The notes: generated by a model from the sequence alone, not told the origin. Shown: positions 33,815-42,435, numbered from the stretch's first letter. The stretch: DNA of 64,000 nt from Streptomyces flavochromogenes (GCF_000717595.1 NZ_JNZO01000027.1:62001-126000), one strand, 5' to 3'. Numbers and translations: made by a program.

Positions 33815-34414
33815 TCATACATCTAGCAGCCTCCGTCCCTCGAAGGCACGGCCGAGGGTCACCTCGTCGGCGTACTCGAGGTCGCCGCCGACCGGGAGCC
33901 CGCTCGCGAGCCGGGTCACCTTGAGCCCCATGGGCTTGATCATCCGCGCCAGGTACGTCGCGGTGGCCTCGCCCTCCAGGTTCGGGTCGGTCGCGAGGAT
34001 CAGCTCGGTGACCGTGCCGTCGGCGAGCCGCGCGAGCAGTTCGCGGATGCGGAGGTCGTCCGGGCCGACGCCCTCGATCGGGCTGATCGCGCCGCCGAGG
34101 ACGTGGTACCGCCCCCGGAACTCGCGGGTCCGCTCGATCGCGACGACGTCCTTCGGCTCCTCGACCACACAGATGACGGTCAGGTCGCGGCGCGGGTCCC
34201 GGCAGATGTTGCACTGCTCCTGCTGTGCCACGTTGCCGCAGATCGCGCAGAACCTGACCTTCTCCTTGACCTCCAGGAGCGCGTGCGCGAGACGCCGTAC
34301 GTCGGTCGGCTCGGCCTGGAGGATGTGGAAGGCGATCCGCTGCGCGCTCTTGGGACCGACGCCGGGCAGCCTGCCCAGTTCGTCGATGAGGTCCTGAACC
34401 ACGCCTTCGTACAC
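33815..34414 (-). CDS. recR: Recombination mediator RecR
   Basis: 199 residues, the exact usual length. RecR with RecF/RecO loads RecA at gapped DNA. Order: helix-hairpin-helix ([20 protein letters not shown]), a four-cysteine zinc finger ([16 protein letters not shown]), the Toprim domain starting [11 protein letters not shown] and ending [19 protein letters not shown] 34414 is supported by AAAGGG six bases upstream; the TTG at 34429 would overlap that site. It follows ybaB in the same direction. Confidence 0.95.
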   Translation of the reverse strand: MYEGVVQDLIDELGRLPGVGPKSAQRIAFHILQAEPTDVRRLAHALLEVKEKVRFCAICGNVAQQEQCNICRDPRRDLTVICVVEEPKDVVAIERTREFRGRYHVLGGAISPIEGVGPDDLRIRELLARLADGTVTELILATDPNLEGEATATYLARMIKPMGLKVTRLASGLPVGGDLEYADEVTLGRAFEGRRLLDV

Positions 34415-34519
34415 GGAACGCCCTTTCAAGGGAGTGCTTGATTCTTACGGTAGTGGCTTAAAGCGAGCCTAAGAAGCCCACGGGAGGAGGGGCCTCGCAG
34501 GGCCCCGCGCCCGGAGGCC

Positions 34520-34855
34520 TCAGAAGCCGAGGCCGGGCATGCCGCCCATGCCCTGGGCCAGCGGGCCGAGCTTGGCCTGCTGGAGCTGCTGCGCGTTGTC
34601 GTTGGCGGCCTGCACGGCGGCCACGATCAGGTCGGCGAGCGTCTCGGTGTCCTCCGGGTCGACCGCCTTGGGGTCGATGACCAGGCCGCGCAGCTCGCCG
34701 GAACCGGTCACGGTCGCCTTGACCAGGCCGCCGCCCGCCTGTCCGTCGACCTCGGTCGCCGCCAGCTCCTGCTGGGCGCGGGCGAGGTCCTGCTGCATCT
34801 TCTGGGCCTGCTGGAGAAGCTGCTGCATGTTCGGCTGACCACCACCGGGAATCAC
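34520..34855 (-). CDS. YbaB/EbfC nucleoid-associated protein
   Basis: 111 residues. A helical, Gln-rich N-terminus ([20 protein letters not shown]), the core [16 protein letters not shown] and a second Gln-rich helix. YbaB proteins dimerise into a tweezer-like shape and bind DNA without strong sequence preference; the gene almost always precedes recR, as here. GTG 34855 is chosen as GGAG stands five bases before it; GTG 34861 overlaps that site. C-terminal Gly/Met-rich tail ([10 protein letters not shown]) is typical of actinobacteria. It is divergent from the SLATT gene. Confidence 0.9.
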   Translation of the reverse strand: MIPGGGQPNMQQLLQQAQKMQQDLARAQQELAATEVDGQAGGGLVKATVTGSGELRGLVIDPKAVDPEDTETLADLIVAAVQAANDNAQQLQQAKLGPLAQGMGGMPGLGF

Positions 34856-35104
34856 GGTCACTCCTGAGGTTCGGTACGTCCGTATGTCGGTACGCCGAGC
34901 CTACGTGGTCCCCGCCCGCCCTGCTCCACCACTCTTTCGGGTGAGAAACTGCGGGCTCCTCTACCTGATCAAGACCCCCTTGCGGGCGGAAATCCTGGGA
35001 TTCCGGGCCCACCGCCCACCATTCGGCGGTAGGAAGGGCAGGCACCACGTGCACCGCACGTCACAGAAGGACACGAGCACTGAGCTGAACAGAGGAGTCC
35101 CCCG

Positions 35105-35827
35105 GTGAGCCAGCAGCCGGAGATGCAGCCACCGGGGCCCCCCGGGGGAGACGTCCACCGCGATCTGACCGGTACGCCGTTCCCCCTGGGCGACTGGGGC
35201 GAGCCCGCCGAACGGCTCGACGAGCTGTACCGCTGGGTGGAGTCCAATGCCCTGCGCACCGCGGAGTGGTACCTCTCCGACCGTGTCTGGAAGCGCCGTA
35301 GCGCCCGGATCCTGCGGATCGGCACGGCCGCCGGGGTGATCGCGGGTGCCGCGCTCCCGCTGCTCGACCTGACCGGCGTCGCGGAGGGCACCGCCGGCTG
35401 GGGCTACCTCTCGCTGCTGCTCGGTGCCGCCTGTCTGGCCTGCGACCGGTACTTCGGTCTGACGTCCGGCTGGATAAGGGACGTGGCGACGGCACAGGCC
35501 GTGCAGCGGCGTCTGCAGGCCCTGCAGTTCGACTGGGCCTCGGAGAGCGTCCGGGAGGTCCTCGGCCCCACGGAGGGCACCGCGAGCGAGGCCGCCGAGC
35601 GCTGTCTGGGCGTGCTGCGCCGCTTCTCGGAGGACGTGACCGAGCTCGTACGGGCGGAGACCGCGGACTGGATGGTCGAGTTCCGCTCGGGCCCGGCGCC
35701 GCTCGCGCTCCAGTCGGTGGGCGTGATGCCCGCGCGCGCCGAGAGTCATCACCCCTCGGGCCGTTTCCCGCTGCCGCCGGGCACCCGGCCGAACATGCCG
35801 CGTCAGCGGCCCCCGGAGGCCCGCTGA
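35105..35827 (+). CDS. SLATT-domain membrane protein
   Basis: 240 residues. An amphipathic helix (LDELYRWVESNALRTAEWYL) is followed by two membrane helices (ILRIGTAAGVIAGAALPLLDL and GYLSLLLGAACLACDRYFG) and a helical segment (VQRRLQALQFDWASES), the layout of the SLATT family. SLATT proteins are proposed pore-forming effectors of nucleotide-sensing defence systems, but this copy has no SMODS, SLOG or other sensor gene beside it. GTG 35105 has GAGGAG seven bases upstream. The Pro-rich C-terminus is poorly conserved-looking. It may have a housekeeping role instead. Confidence 0.7.
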   Translation: MSQQPEMQPPGPPGGDVHRDLTGTPFPLGDWGEPAERLDELYRWVESNALRTAEWYLSDRVWKRRSARILRIGTAAGVIAGAALPLLDLTGVAEGTAGWGYLSLLLGAACLACDRYFGLTSGWIRDVATAQAVQRRLQALQFDWASESVREVLGPTEGTASEAAERCLGVLRRFSEDVTELVRAETADWMVEFRSGPAPLALQSVGVMPARAESHHPSGRFPLPPGTRPNMPRQRPPEAR

Positions 35828-35882
35828 CGCGGGTCTCCGGGGCCCTCGGGGCCATGGGCGCGGGTCGGCCCGCGCGCGAACC

Positions 35883-36533
35883 TCAGCTCAGGATGATCAT
35901 CGAGCCCTGGGCCAGGCTCCGGGTCGCGGCCGCGTGCAGCCCCAGCCACACATGGCGCTCCCGGGCGAAGGGGCCGTCGTCCAGCGGGATCGGTACGGCC
36001 GGTTCCTCCAGGGTGGTCGGCCGCTCCGGCGGTACGGGGGGCGCCGGCGGGTTCGACGGGTCGATGCCGATCGAGGGCGCGACGAACTCCAGCTCGCGCA
36101 GCAGCCCGTACGAGGAGCCGAGCGGCCCGCCGCCCTCCAGGAGCTCGTCGCTGGCGAGCGGGACCGGGAAGTCGACCGGCACGTACGCGCCCGCGTGGTC
36201 GTAGTGCCAGACCAGGTGCGACTGCTGGGCGGTCGCCTCGAACATCTCCAGGAGCTGTTCGTAGTCCCCGCCGAGCTCGCCGACCGGTTCGACCGGCAGT
36301 CCGCACATCCGGAGGAGGTAGGCGCGGCGCAGGAAGTGCAGGGCCTCGTAGTCGAAGCCGGCGATCGGGGCGACGTCGCCGGAGAGCCCCGGCATGTACG
36401 CGTAGACGGGCACGGTCGGCAGACCGGACGCGCTGAGCACGGCGTCGTACGCGGCGATCTCTTCGGCGAAGGGGTTGTCGGGGCTGTGGCACAGCACGTC
36501 GACGAGGGGGACCAGCCACAGGTCACAGGCCAA
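35883..36533 (-). CDS. Conserved protein of unknown function
   Basis: 216 residues, cytosolic, acidic. The N-terminal part CDLWLVPLVDVLCHSPDNPF and YEALHFLRRAYLLRMCGLPV look well ordered; residues 165-190 are Pro-rich (PSNPPAPPVPPERPTTLEEP); the end is hydrophobic (RSLAQGSMIILS). No motif that I know. The start is uncertain: the TTG at 36533 gives LACDLWLV, and no better ATG or GTG exists nearby even though the frame continues upstream in noise. It converges with the SLATT gene and lies in a sparse region with nothing visible between 36534 and 36742. Confidence 0.55.
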   Translation of the reverse strand: MACDLWLVPLVDVLCHSPDNPFAEEIAAYDAVLSASGLPTVPVYAYMPGLSGDVAPIAGFDYEALHFLRRAYLLRMCGLPVEPVGELGGDYEQLLEMFEATAQQSHLVWHYDHAGAYVPVDFPVPLASDELLEGGGPLGSSYGLLRELEFVAPSIGIDPSNPPAPPVPPERPTTLEEPAVPIPLDDGPFARERHVWLGLHAAATRSLAQGSMIILS

Positions 36534-36742
36534 GGGAGGCTCGCTCTCCGTCAGTTGCGGGGGACGCTCGCAGGGCGTACGCCAGGCTTTTGCAGGGACG
36601 GCCAGGGTAGTCGGCCCCCCACGGACACCGCCCACCCGCTGAGGACCTGCCCGGGGAGCCGGGCCCTCAACCCGGCGACCGACCGTCGACCCGGAGCCCA
36701 CCGACCCGGCCGGGCCCGCCCCGGTCGCGTCCCGCGGCGCGC

Positions 36743-37450
36743 TCAGCGGGCCCGCTGCTCCAGCCGGTCCGCCCATTCCATGGAGTGGGTGTTGTACTCC
36801 CGTACGACCGCTACGGCCGATTCCGCGTCGCCGCGGGTGATCGCGTCGACCAGGTCGACGTGCCCGCTCCACAGCCAGCCGAGGACGTCCCGCTCGGAGC
36901 GCAGGTAGGGGACGGAGAACACCCAGGCCTGGACGCGGAGCTTGTGGAGGAAGTCGGCGATGTAGTCGTTGGCGGCGACCAGCCGGGCGAGTTCGCGCCA
37001 GTACCGGATGTCGTATCCGATGAGGATGTCGAGGTCTCCGGCGCGGGCGGCGCGGGCCGCCGCCTCGCCCCTGCGCCGTATCGAGACGAGGGCGACGCCG
37101 ACCCCGAGGTCGGGTTCCGTGACCGCGGAGCGGGGCGGCACCATGGCGGCGTCGCGGCGGAAGATGCCGTCGACGACGAGCATCCGGGCCTCGACCATCC
37201 CCCGGTAGTCGTCGACCGAGTACTGGTGGACGCGGAAGCCGCGGTGCTGGTCGGAGTCGAGGAGGCCCTGTGCGCAGAGGTCGACGAGGGCTTCGCGCAC
37301 CGGGGTCGCGGAGACGCCGTACTGGTCGGCGATCTGTTTGACGGTGAATTCCTCGCCGGGTTGGAGACGGCCCGCGAGCACCTCGTCACGCAGCGCGTCC
37401 GCGATCTGCTGTCGCAAGGTGTTGCGGGTGACAGCTCCGCTCGCGGGCAT
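36743..37450 (-). CDS. GntR-family regulator (FadR/FCD-like)
   Basis: 235 residues. The N-terminal winged helix (about 8-75) has LRQQIADALRDEVLAGRLQP and QYGVSATPVREALVDL, the classical GntR DNA-recognition helix. The C-terminal helical domain (about 95-230) resembles FCD, though the metal-binding histidines are not all obvious. GGAGGGGG lies before ATG 37450 at 7 bases. It is directly downstream of the aminotransferase gene, on the same strand, so it may control that gene in response to an amine or amino acid. TAGGGT near 37480-37485 on the minus strand could be its own -10. Confidence 0.85.
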   Translation of the reverse strand: MPASGAVTRNTLRQQIADALRDEVLAGRLQPGEEFTVKQIADQYGVSATPVREALVDLCAQGLLDSDQHRGFRVHQYSVDDYRGMVEARMLVVDGIFRRDAAMVPPRSAVTEPDLGVGVALVSIRRRGEAAARAARAGDLDILIGYDIRYWRELARLVAANDYIADFLHKLRVQAWVFSVPYLRSERDVLGWLWSGHVDLVDAITRGDAESAVAVVREYNTHSMEWADRLEQRAR

Positions 37451-37455
37451 GGGTC

Positions 37456-37503
37456 GGCCCCCTCCGTCCGGCTCCGGACACCCTAGTCCAGACGGAGGGG
37501 GCC
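37456..37503. terminator. 13-bp inverted repeat between aminotransferase and gntR
   Basis: Arms 37456-37468 and 37491-37503 are perfect complements over 22 bases. In an aminotransferase transcript it would form a terminator-like hairpin; its inner arm contains the ribosome site of gntR (GGAGGGGG), so read-through mRNA would hide that site. Confidence 0.6.
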
Positions 37504-37517
37504 GCCCCGTTCCGCGA

Positions 37518-38882
37518 TTACGCGGTGTGTTCGTCGGCGACCGTGAGGGCCGCGTCCAGGGCCGCGAGGCCTTCCTTGGCCTCCGCCTCGGTGACGTTGC
37601 AGGCGGGGACGGCGTGCGTGCGGTTCATGTTGACGAAGGGCCACAGGCCGTTCTTCTTCGCCGCGGCGCCGAAGGCGGCCATCGGCGCGTTGGCCTCGCC
37701 GGCCGCGTTGTACGGGACGAGCGGCTCGCGCGTCTCGCGGTTCTTGACCAGGTCGAGCGCCCAGAAGACACCGAGGCCGCGGACCTCGCCGACGGACGGG
37801 TGGCGCTCGGCGAGCTCGCGCAGGCCGGGGCCGAGGACGTTCTCGCCGATGTGGGCGGCGTTCTCGACGACCTTCTCGTCCTCCATCACCTGGATGGTGG
37901 CGACGGCGGCGGCGCAGGCCAGCGGGTGACCGGAGTAGGTCAGTCCGCCCGGGTAGGGCCGCTTGTCGAAGGTGGCGGCGATCTTCTCGCTGATGGCGAC
38001 GCCGCCGAGCGGCACGTAACCGGAGTTCACACCCTTGGCGAAGGTCATCAGGTCGGGCACGACGTCGAAGTGCTCGGCGGCGAACCACTTGCCGGTGCGG
38101 CCGAAGCCCGCCATGACCTCGTCGAGGACGAAGACGATGCCGTACTTGTCGCAGATCTCGCGGACACCGGCGAGGTAGCCGGGCGGCGGGGTCATGATGC
38201 CGGCGGTGCCGGGCACGGTCTCCAGGATGATCGCGGCGATCGTCGCCGGCCCCTCGAAGGCGATCGTGTCCTCCAGGTGCTGGAGGGCCCGCGCGCTCTC
38301 CTCCGCCTCGGTGGCGGCGTAGAAGGGCGAGCGGTAGAGGAACGGCGCCCAGAAGCGCACGACGCCGGCGGAGCCGTTGTCGGATGCCCAGCGGCGCGGG
38401 TCACCGGTCAGGTTGATCGCGGTGGAGGTGGCGCCGTGGTACGAGCGGTAGGCGGAGAGCACCTTCGTACGGCCGGTGTGCAGCCGGGCCATGCGGACGG
38501 CGTTCTCGACGGCCTCGGCGCCGCCGTTGGTGAAGAAGATCTTGTCCAGGTCGCCCGGGGTGCGCTCGGCGATGAGGCGTGCGGCCTCGGAGCGGACGTC
38601 GATGGCGAAGGCGGGCGCGAAGGTCGTGAGCTTCGCGGCCTGCTCCTGGATGGCGGCGACCACACGGGGGTGCTGGTAGCCGATGTTGGTGTAGACGAGG
38701 CCGCTGGTGAAGTCCAGGTAGCGGTTTCCGTCGTAGTCCCAGAAGTACGAACCCTCGGCGCCGGCGACGGCGAGCGGGTCGATCAGGCCCTGGGCGGACC
38801 AGGAGTGGAACACGTGCGCGCGGTCGGCGGCCTTGACGGCGGCCCCGGCCTGGGGATCGGGTTCGATGACATGAGGGGTCAT
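37518..38882 (-). CDS. Class III PLP aminotransferase (omega-amino acid type)
   Basis: 454 residues. PLP lysine in LMTFAKGVNSGYVPLGGV, with IFFTNGGAEAVENAVRMAR, AYRSYHGAT, and VFVLDEVMAGFGRTGKW (Asp binding the pyridine N). The family transfers amino groups from omega-amines such as beta-alanine, taurine or putrescine to pyruvate or 2-oxoglutarate, and this protein resembles the actinobacterial 'aspartate aminotransferase family' type. ATG 38882 starts MTPHVIEPDPQAG. The neighbouring GntR regulator suggests catabolic use of an amine, but no transporter or dehydrogenase is next to it. Confidence 0.87.
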   Translation of the reverse strand: MTPHVIEPDPQAGAAVKAADRAHVFHSWSAQGLIDPLAVAGAEGSYFWDYDGNRYLDFTSGLVYTNIGYQHPRVVAAIQEQAAKLTTFAPAFAIDVRSEAARLIAERTPGDLDKIFFTNGGAEAVENAVRMARLHTGRTKVLSAYRSYHGATSTAINLTGDPRRWASDNGSAGVVRFWAPFLYRSPFYAATEAEESARALQHLEDTIAFEGPATIAAIILETVPGTAGIMTPPPGYLAGVREICDKYGIVFVLDEVMAGFGRTGKWFAAEHFDVVPDLMTFAKGVNSGYVPLGGVAISEKIAATFDKRPYPGGLTYSGHPLACAAAVATIQVMEDEKVVENAAHIGENVLGPGLRELAERHPSVGEVRGLGVFWALDLVKNRETREPLVPYNAAGEANAPMAAFGAAAKKNGLWPFVNMNRTHAVPACNVTEAEAKEGLAALDAALTVADEHTA

Positions 38883-38988
38883 GGGTTCGAGGGTAAGGAA
38901 CCGCAGGTAGGGCGGGCCATGGCCATCTTGTCCACCGAGACCGGGGCGGACGCGACACCTTGTTCCGTACCGCGGAATCCCTCACCAA

Positions 38989-39025
38989 TTGACAGCATCC
39001 TGTCGACATGACAGTCTGTTGTCAT
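38989..39025. promoter_or_regulatory. Promoter with two palindromes upstream of DJ-1/marR
   Basis: TTGACA (38989-38994) is an ideal -35. Two adjacent perfect inverted repeats overlap and follow it: GACAG-N4-CTGTC (38991-39004) and ATGACA-N6-TGTCAT (39008-39025). This is the expected form of a MarR operator controlling the DJ-1/marR operon and perhaps the divergent aminotransferase. Confidence 0.75.
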
Positions 39026-39068
39026 CGAAGCCACGGGAACAACCACGGGATCGACCGAGGGAGCAGCC

Positions 39069-39680
39069 ATGGGAACGAAGACCGTCCACCTCGCCGTCTA
39101 CGACACGCTCGCCGACTGGGAGACGGGCCACGCCACCGCCTGGCTCGCCCGCGCCGGCTACACGATCCGGACCGTCGGCCCGGTCGCCGGGGAGCCCGTC
39201 ACGACCCTCGCCGGGATCCGGATCGTCCCCGACCTCGCGCTCGCCGACCTCCGGCCCGAGGACAGCGAGCTGCTGATCCTTCCGGGAGCCGAGAAGTACG
39301 ACGAGGGCGACGAGCTCGCCGCCTTCCCGGCCGCGGCCCGCGCCTTCCTCGACGCCGGGGTGCCGGTGGCCGCGATCTGCGGCGCCACCGCCGGACTCGC
39401 CAAGGAGGGCCTGCTCGACGACCGCCCGCACACCAGCGCGGTCTCCTTCTACCTGGCCGCCACCGGCTACAAGGGCGGCGAGCACTACGTCGACACGGAC
39501 GCGGTGACGTCCGAGGGCGAGGCCGGGACCGGCGACCTGATCACGGCGGGCCCGACGGAGCCGGTCGCGTTCGCCCGCGAGGTCTTCGCGGTGCTCGGCG
39601 CGTACGAGGGCAAGCGGGACGCCTGGTACCGCCTCTTCCACGACTCGGACCCGGCCGCGTTCGTCGAGCTGAACTCGTGA
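39069..39680 (+). CDS. DJ-1/PfpI-family protein
   Basis: 203 residues with the DJ-1/PfpI fold: VHLAVYDTLADWE, LLILPGAEKYDEGD and the nucleophile elbow AAICGATAGLA with its Cys at about 108. It resembles the YdeA/ThiJ-like or Isonitrile-hydratase group; possible roles are glyoxalase, deglycase or oxidative-stress sensing. GAGGGAG precedes ATG 39069. The stop overlaps the marR start by four bases (GTGA). MarR control behind two palindromes supports a stress- or drug-induced enzyme. Confidence 0.83.
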   Translation: MGTKTVHLAVYDTLADWETGHATAWLARAGYTIRTVGPVAGEPVTTLAGIRIVPDLALADLRPEDSELLILPGAEKYDEGDELAAFPAAARAFLDAGVPVAAICGATAGLAKEGLLDDRPHTSAVSFYLAATGYKGGEHYVDTDAVTSEGEAGTGDLITAGPTEPVAFAREVFAVLGAYEGKRDAWYRLFHDSDPAAFVELNS

Positions 39681-40123
39681 GCCGCGAGCAGCAGGACGCC
39701 CTCTCACGCACGGCCCTGGGAGTCTTCCGCCTCAACGGCCAGTTCCTCGCCGTCTCGGAGAAGCTGGCCGAGCCGGCGGGCCTGACCGCCGCCTGGTGGC
39801 AGGTCCTGGGAGCCGTCCTGCCGGAACCCCTCCCGGTCGCCGGGATCGCCCGGGTCATGGGCATCACCCGGCAGAGCGTCCAGCGGATCGCGGACCTGCT
39901 CGTCCGGGAGGGACTCGCGGCGTACGAGCCGAACCCGGCCCACCGCCGCGCCAAGCTCCTCACCCCCACCGAGGCGGGCCGGGCCGCCATCGCCCGCATC
40001 GAGCCGGGCCACGCGGAGCTGGCGGCCGCGCTCGTCCGGGAACTGGGCGGCCAGGAGGCCTTCGACGAGACGGTCCGGGTCCTGGAGCGGCTGTCGGCGG
40101 CCCTGGAGGCGGTCGACCGCTAG
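39677..40123 (+). CDS. MarR-family regulator
   Basis: 148 residues. Winged-helix centre LPVAGIARVMGITRQSVQRIADLLVREGLAAYEPN, with RRAKLLTPTEAG as the wing and helical ends for dimerisation. GTG 39677 overlaps the preceding stop, so it is made together with the DJ-1 protein and probably represses its own operon at 38989-39025. No redox Cys is present, so ligand binding is more likely than oxidation as the trigger. Confidence 0.88.
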   Translation: MSREQQDALSRTALGVFRLNGQFLAVSEKLAEPAGLTAAWWQVLGAVLPEPLPVAGIARVMGITRQSVQRIADLLVREGLAAYEPNPAHRRAKLLTPTEAGRAAIARIEPGHAELAAALVRELGGQEAFDETVRVLERLSAALEAVDR

Positions 40124-40147
40124 CCGGACCCGCCTAGGCTGCATGCC

Positions 40148-41041
40148 ATGACCACGTCAGGCCGCAGCACCGCCACCACGATCACCGGATGGGGCATGGT
40201 CCTCAGCGGGGCGGCCACCGTGACCGCCGCCCTGTGGGCCTTCTCCCCCTACCCGCCGCTCATACCCGAGCTGGCCCTCGCGGGCGTCACCGTGCTCCTG
40301 GCGGCAGGCTGGGTCGTCGCCTCGTACCGGGCCCGCGACCCGCTGGGCAAGCCGTACGCCGACGCCGGGGCCCGCGGCCCGAACCCCGCGCTGCCCTATG
40401 TGTTCGCCTTCGGCGTCCCGGTCTCCGCGCTCGCGGCCCTCCTCCTGGTCTTCACCCCGGGCAGCGCCTACGGCCGCGAGACCGAGCGCCTGGAGCGCGC
40501 CGGATACGGCGAGTACGAGGTCGCCGTCGTCCGCCTCGCGGGCGTGCCCGAGTTTCACCCGCGCACTCAGGACGACGACCCGTACTACCTCACCGACCTC
40601 ACCCTGCGGATCCCGTTCGAGGACCGCCCGCGCGAGGTCACCGTCTCCGGCATGTACACCCGTGACGAACCGCCCGTCCCGGGCACGAAGGTCGACGTCT
40701 ACTTCGCACCCCGCGACCCCGGTACGCGCGTGGCCGAGAACGCCGAACGAGCGGAAGCGCGCGTGTTCGTCAGCTGGGTGTTCGCCATCTGGGTGTGGCC
40801 GTGGTTCCTGATCGCCGGCGGCATCGCGAAGTCGTACATGGAGGCGAGCGACCTGCACCGGCTGCGCAGGTTCCGCCCCCGGGTCCATCTGCCCGCGCTC
40901 GGCATCCTGCTGACCGGACTGGCCCTGCTCCTGCCGATGGCCCTGGAGTTCCAGGTCGCGGGCCGCGACCGGCTCCTCGCCTTCCTCGCCTCCCTCACCC
41001 CGGTAGCCGCCCTGGTCTGGGTGGTCAGGACACGCCACTGA
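40148..41041 (+). CDS. Membrane protein, DUF3592-like
   Basis: 297 residues with about five membrane helices (GMVLSGAATVTAALWAF, ELALAGVTVLLAAGWVV, VFAFGVPVSALAALLLVF, VFAIWVWPWFLIAGGIA, LGILLTGLALLLPMAL). Between helices 3 and 4 lies an outside beta domain (VAVVRLAGVPEFHP, VTVSGMYTRDEPP, VDVYFAPRDPG) as in DUF3592 proteins. Function unknown. ATG 40148 follows TAGGCT (40135-40140) by seven bases, so the message is probably leaderless. Its end overlaps the converging gene by 17 bases. Confidence 0.65.
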   Translation: MTTSGRSTATTITGWGMVLSGAATVTAALWAFSPYPPLIPELALAGVTVLLAAGWVVASYRARDPLGKPYADAGARGPNPALPYVFAFGVPVSALAALLLVFTPGSAYGRETERLERAGYGEYEVAVVRLAGVPEFHPRTQDDDPYYLTDLTLRIPFEDRPREVTVSGMYTRDEPPVPGTKVDVYFAPRDPGTRVAENAERAEARVFVSWVFAIWVWPWFLIAGGIAKSYMEASDLHRLRRFRPRVHLPALGILLTGLALLLPMALEFQVAGRDRLLAFLASLTPVAALVWVVRTRH

Positions 41042-41441
41042 ACAGTTCGGTCACCGTGCTCCGCAGGAGCAGCGGATGGACGAACCTCCCCGGCGACGAC
41101 GGCGGGAAGCGCCAGGACAGCGGCCAGGTCCTGCCCGTCAACGCCGGCACCGGTACGTAGCTCACATGGGCGGGTCCCGCATTGAACCGGGTCACCCCGC
41201 GCGGCCACGCCTTCCGTGCCGTCGACCCCGGCGGCACGAGGAAGTAGACCCCGCGCCGCCCGTTCGCCTCGATCACGACCGGCCCCGGGTCGCCACCGGT
41301 GAGTGCCTCTATCCGGTCGGCGAGCCGCCGCCCCTCGTCGCCGTCCACCCGAACGGCGTCGAATTGCACTCCCGCCTTACGGAGTTGGAATCCGGAAGCC
41401 GGAATCCAATCCACGTTTACTTCCCGATTCTCTTCATTCAC
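41025..41441 (-). CDS. Conserved protein of unknown function
   Basis: 138 residues starting VNEENREVNVDWIPASGFQL. It contains FDAVRVDGDEGRRLADRIEA, PVVIEANGRRGVYFLVPPG and a late PALTGRTWPLSWRFPP. The layout resembles the bifunctional primase/polymerase-like 'VDWxPA..GFxL' proteins common in Streptomyces, but no catalytic residues are recognisable. GTG 41441 is the best start; the frame further upstream includes low-GC DNA and no ribosome site. It is divergent from the XRE regulator, which such genes often accompany in actinomycetes. Confidence 0.65.
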   Translation of the reverse strand: MNEENREVNVDWIPASGFQLRKAGVQFDAVRVDGDEGRRLADRIEALTGGDPGPVVIEANGRRGVYFLVPPGSTARKAWPRGVTRFNAGPAHVSYVPVPALTGRTWPLSWRFPPSSPGRFVHPLLLRSTVTELFSGVS

Positions 41442-41550
41442 GAGGACATGTTCCCGCGCCGACGCTAGCGTTTTCCACGACTGCGGCAGGCGCGTCGGCA
41501 ACCCCTTGACCTGCACCAACGCACCTTGCAGGCAGTCGAATTCGGCGGGG

Positions 41551-41580
41551 AGCAGTTGAGACCGGTTGAGATCGGTTGAG
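41551..41580. promoter_or_regulatory. Three helically phased GTTGAG repeats before the XRE gene
   Basis: Three successive 10-base units (41551-41560, 41561-41570, 41571-41580) all end in GTTGAG. Their 10-base period places them on one face of the helix, 19 bases before the XRE start, as expected for cooperative binding of a regulator or an overlapping promoter. Confidence 0.6.
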
Positions 41581-41598
41581 TCCGAGTGGGGAGCGGGA

Positions 41599-42435
41599 AT
41601 GGCGCGAGCGGAGAACAGGGAAGCGATCGGCCCCGCGGCGCGGATGGCGGCGGCGGTGGCCAGGAAAACAAGGGTGAAGAAGGGGCTGACGCAGGACCGG
41701 CTGGGCACGCGGATGGGCTTCACGGGCGCGGCGATCAGCGCGATGGAACGGCTCATCCACCCGGTGAGCGACGAGATGCTCGTCCAGCTCGAACACGCCC
41801 TGGGCGGCGGCACGGGCATCTTCGAGGAGATGCGGGAGCTCGTACGGCTGGAGAAGCTGCCGGAGCAGTTCCGCGGGTACGCGCCGATCGAGCAGAAGGC
41901 GGTGGCGCTGTGGCTGTACGCGAACCACGTCGTCCACGGGCTGTTCCAGACGGAGGGGTACGCGCGGGCGCTGATCGCGGGTGGCTACCCGGAGCCGACG
42001 CCGGAGCGGGTCGAGGAGCTGGTGGTCGGCCGGATGGCCCGTAAGGCGCTGTTCGACCGGAGGCAGGTCTGTGAGATCGAGCTGATCCTCGACGAGTCGG
42101 TGCTGAAGCGTCCGCTCGGGAACGAGGAGGTCATGCGGGAGCAGCTGGCGCACTTGGCGGAGTGCGCGCGGAGGAGGAACGTGAACCTTCAGGTGCTACC
42201 GCTGGATGCGGGGCTGGGGGGTGAGTACGCGGGCGCGCGGGGCGAACTGAACGTCGTCGAAACCCCGGCCCACGACCGTGTGACCTACCTGGAGATCCAG
42301 GGCGAGAGCCTGCTGATCACCGACCGGACGAAGGTCAGTACGCACATGCAGCGGTATGCGAAGATCCGGGCACAGGCCCTGGATCCGCGCCGGTCGCTGG
42401 GTCTCATCGAGGAGTTGGCGGGAGCACGGAGATGA
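41599..42435 (+). CDS. XRE-family regulator with DUF5753 domain
   Basis: 278 residues. HTH at about 25-60 (KGLTQDRLGTRMGFTGAAISAMER); the rest is DUF5753 (YAPIEQKAVALWLYANHVVHGLFQTEGYARAL, VNLQVLPLDAG). Such proteins are found by the dozen in Streptomyces, each paired with a DUF397 protein. GGGGAGCGGGA before ATG 41599 fixes the start. The stop overlaps the DUF397 gene by four bases (ATGA). WhiJ, in the same family, delays development, and its DUF397-like partner relieves this; the target of this pair is unknown. Confidence 0.88.
   Translation: MARAENREAIGPAARMAAAVARKTRVKKGLTQDRLGTRMGFTGAAISAMERLIHPVSDEMLVQLEHALGGGTGIFEEMRELVRLEKLPEQFRGYAPIEQKAVALWLYANHVVHGLFQTEGYARALIAGGYPEPTPERVEELVVGRMARKALFDRRQVCEIELILDESVLKRPLGNEEVMREQLAHLAECARRRNVNLQVLPLDAGLGGEYAGARGELNVVETPAHDRVTYLEIQGESLLITDRTKVSTHMQRYAKIRAQALDPRRSLGLIEELAGARR

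Noticed and set aside
39008..39025. LexA (SOS) box
   Set aside because: The palindrome lacks the GAAC-N4-GTTC core and sits before a DJ-1/marR operon.
41442..41819. Long N-terminal extension of the gene at 41025-41441
   Set aside because: It would cross the divergent XRE promoter and its phased repeats, and has no ribosome site.
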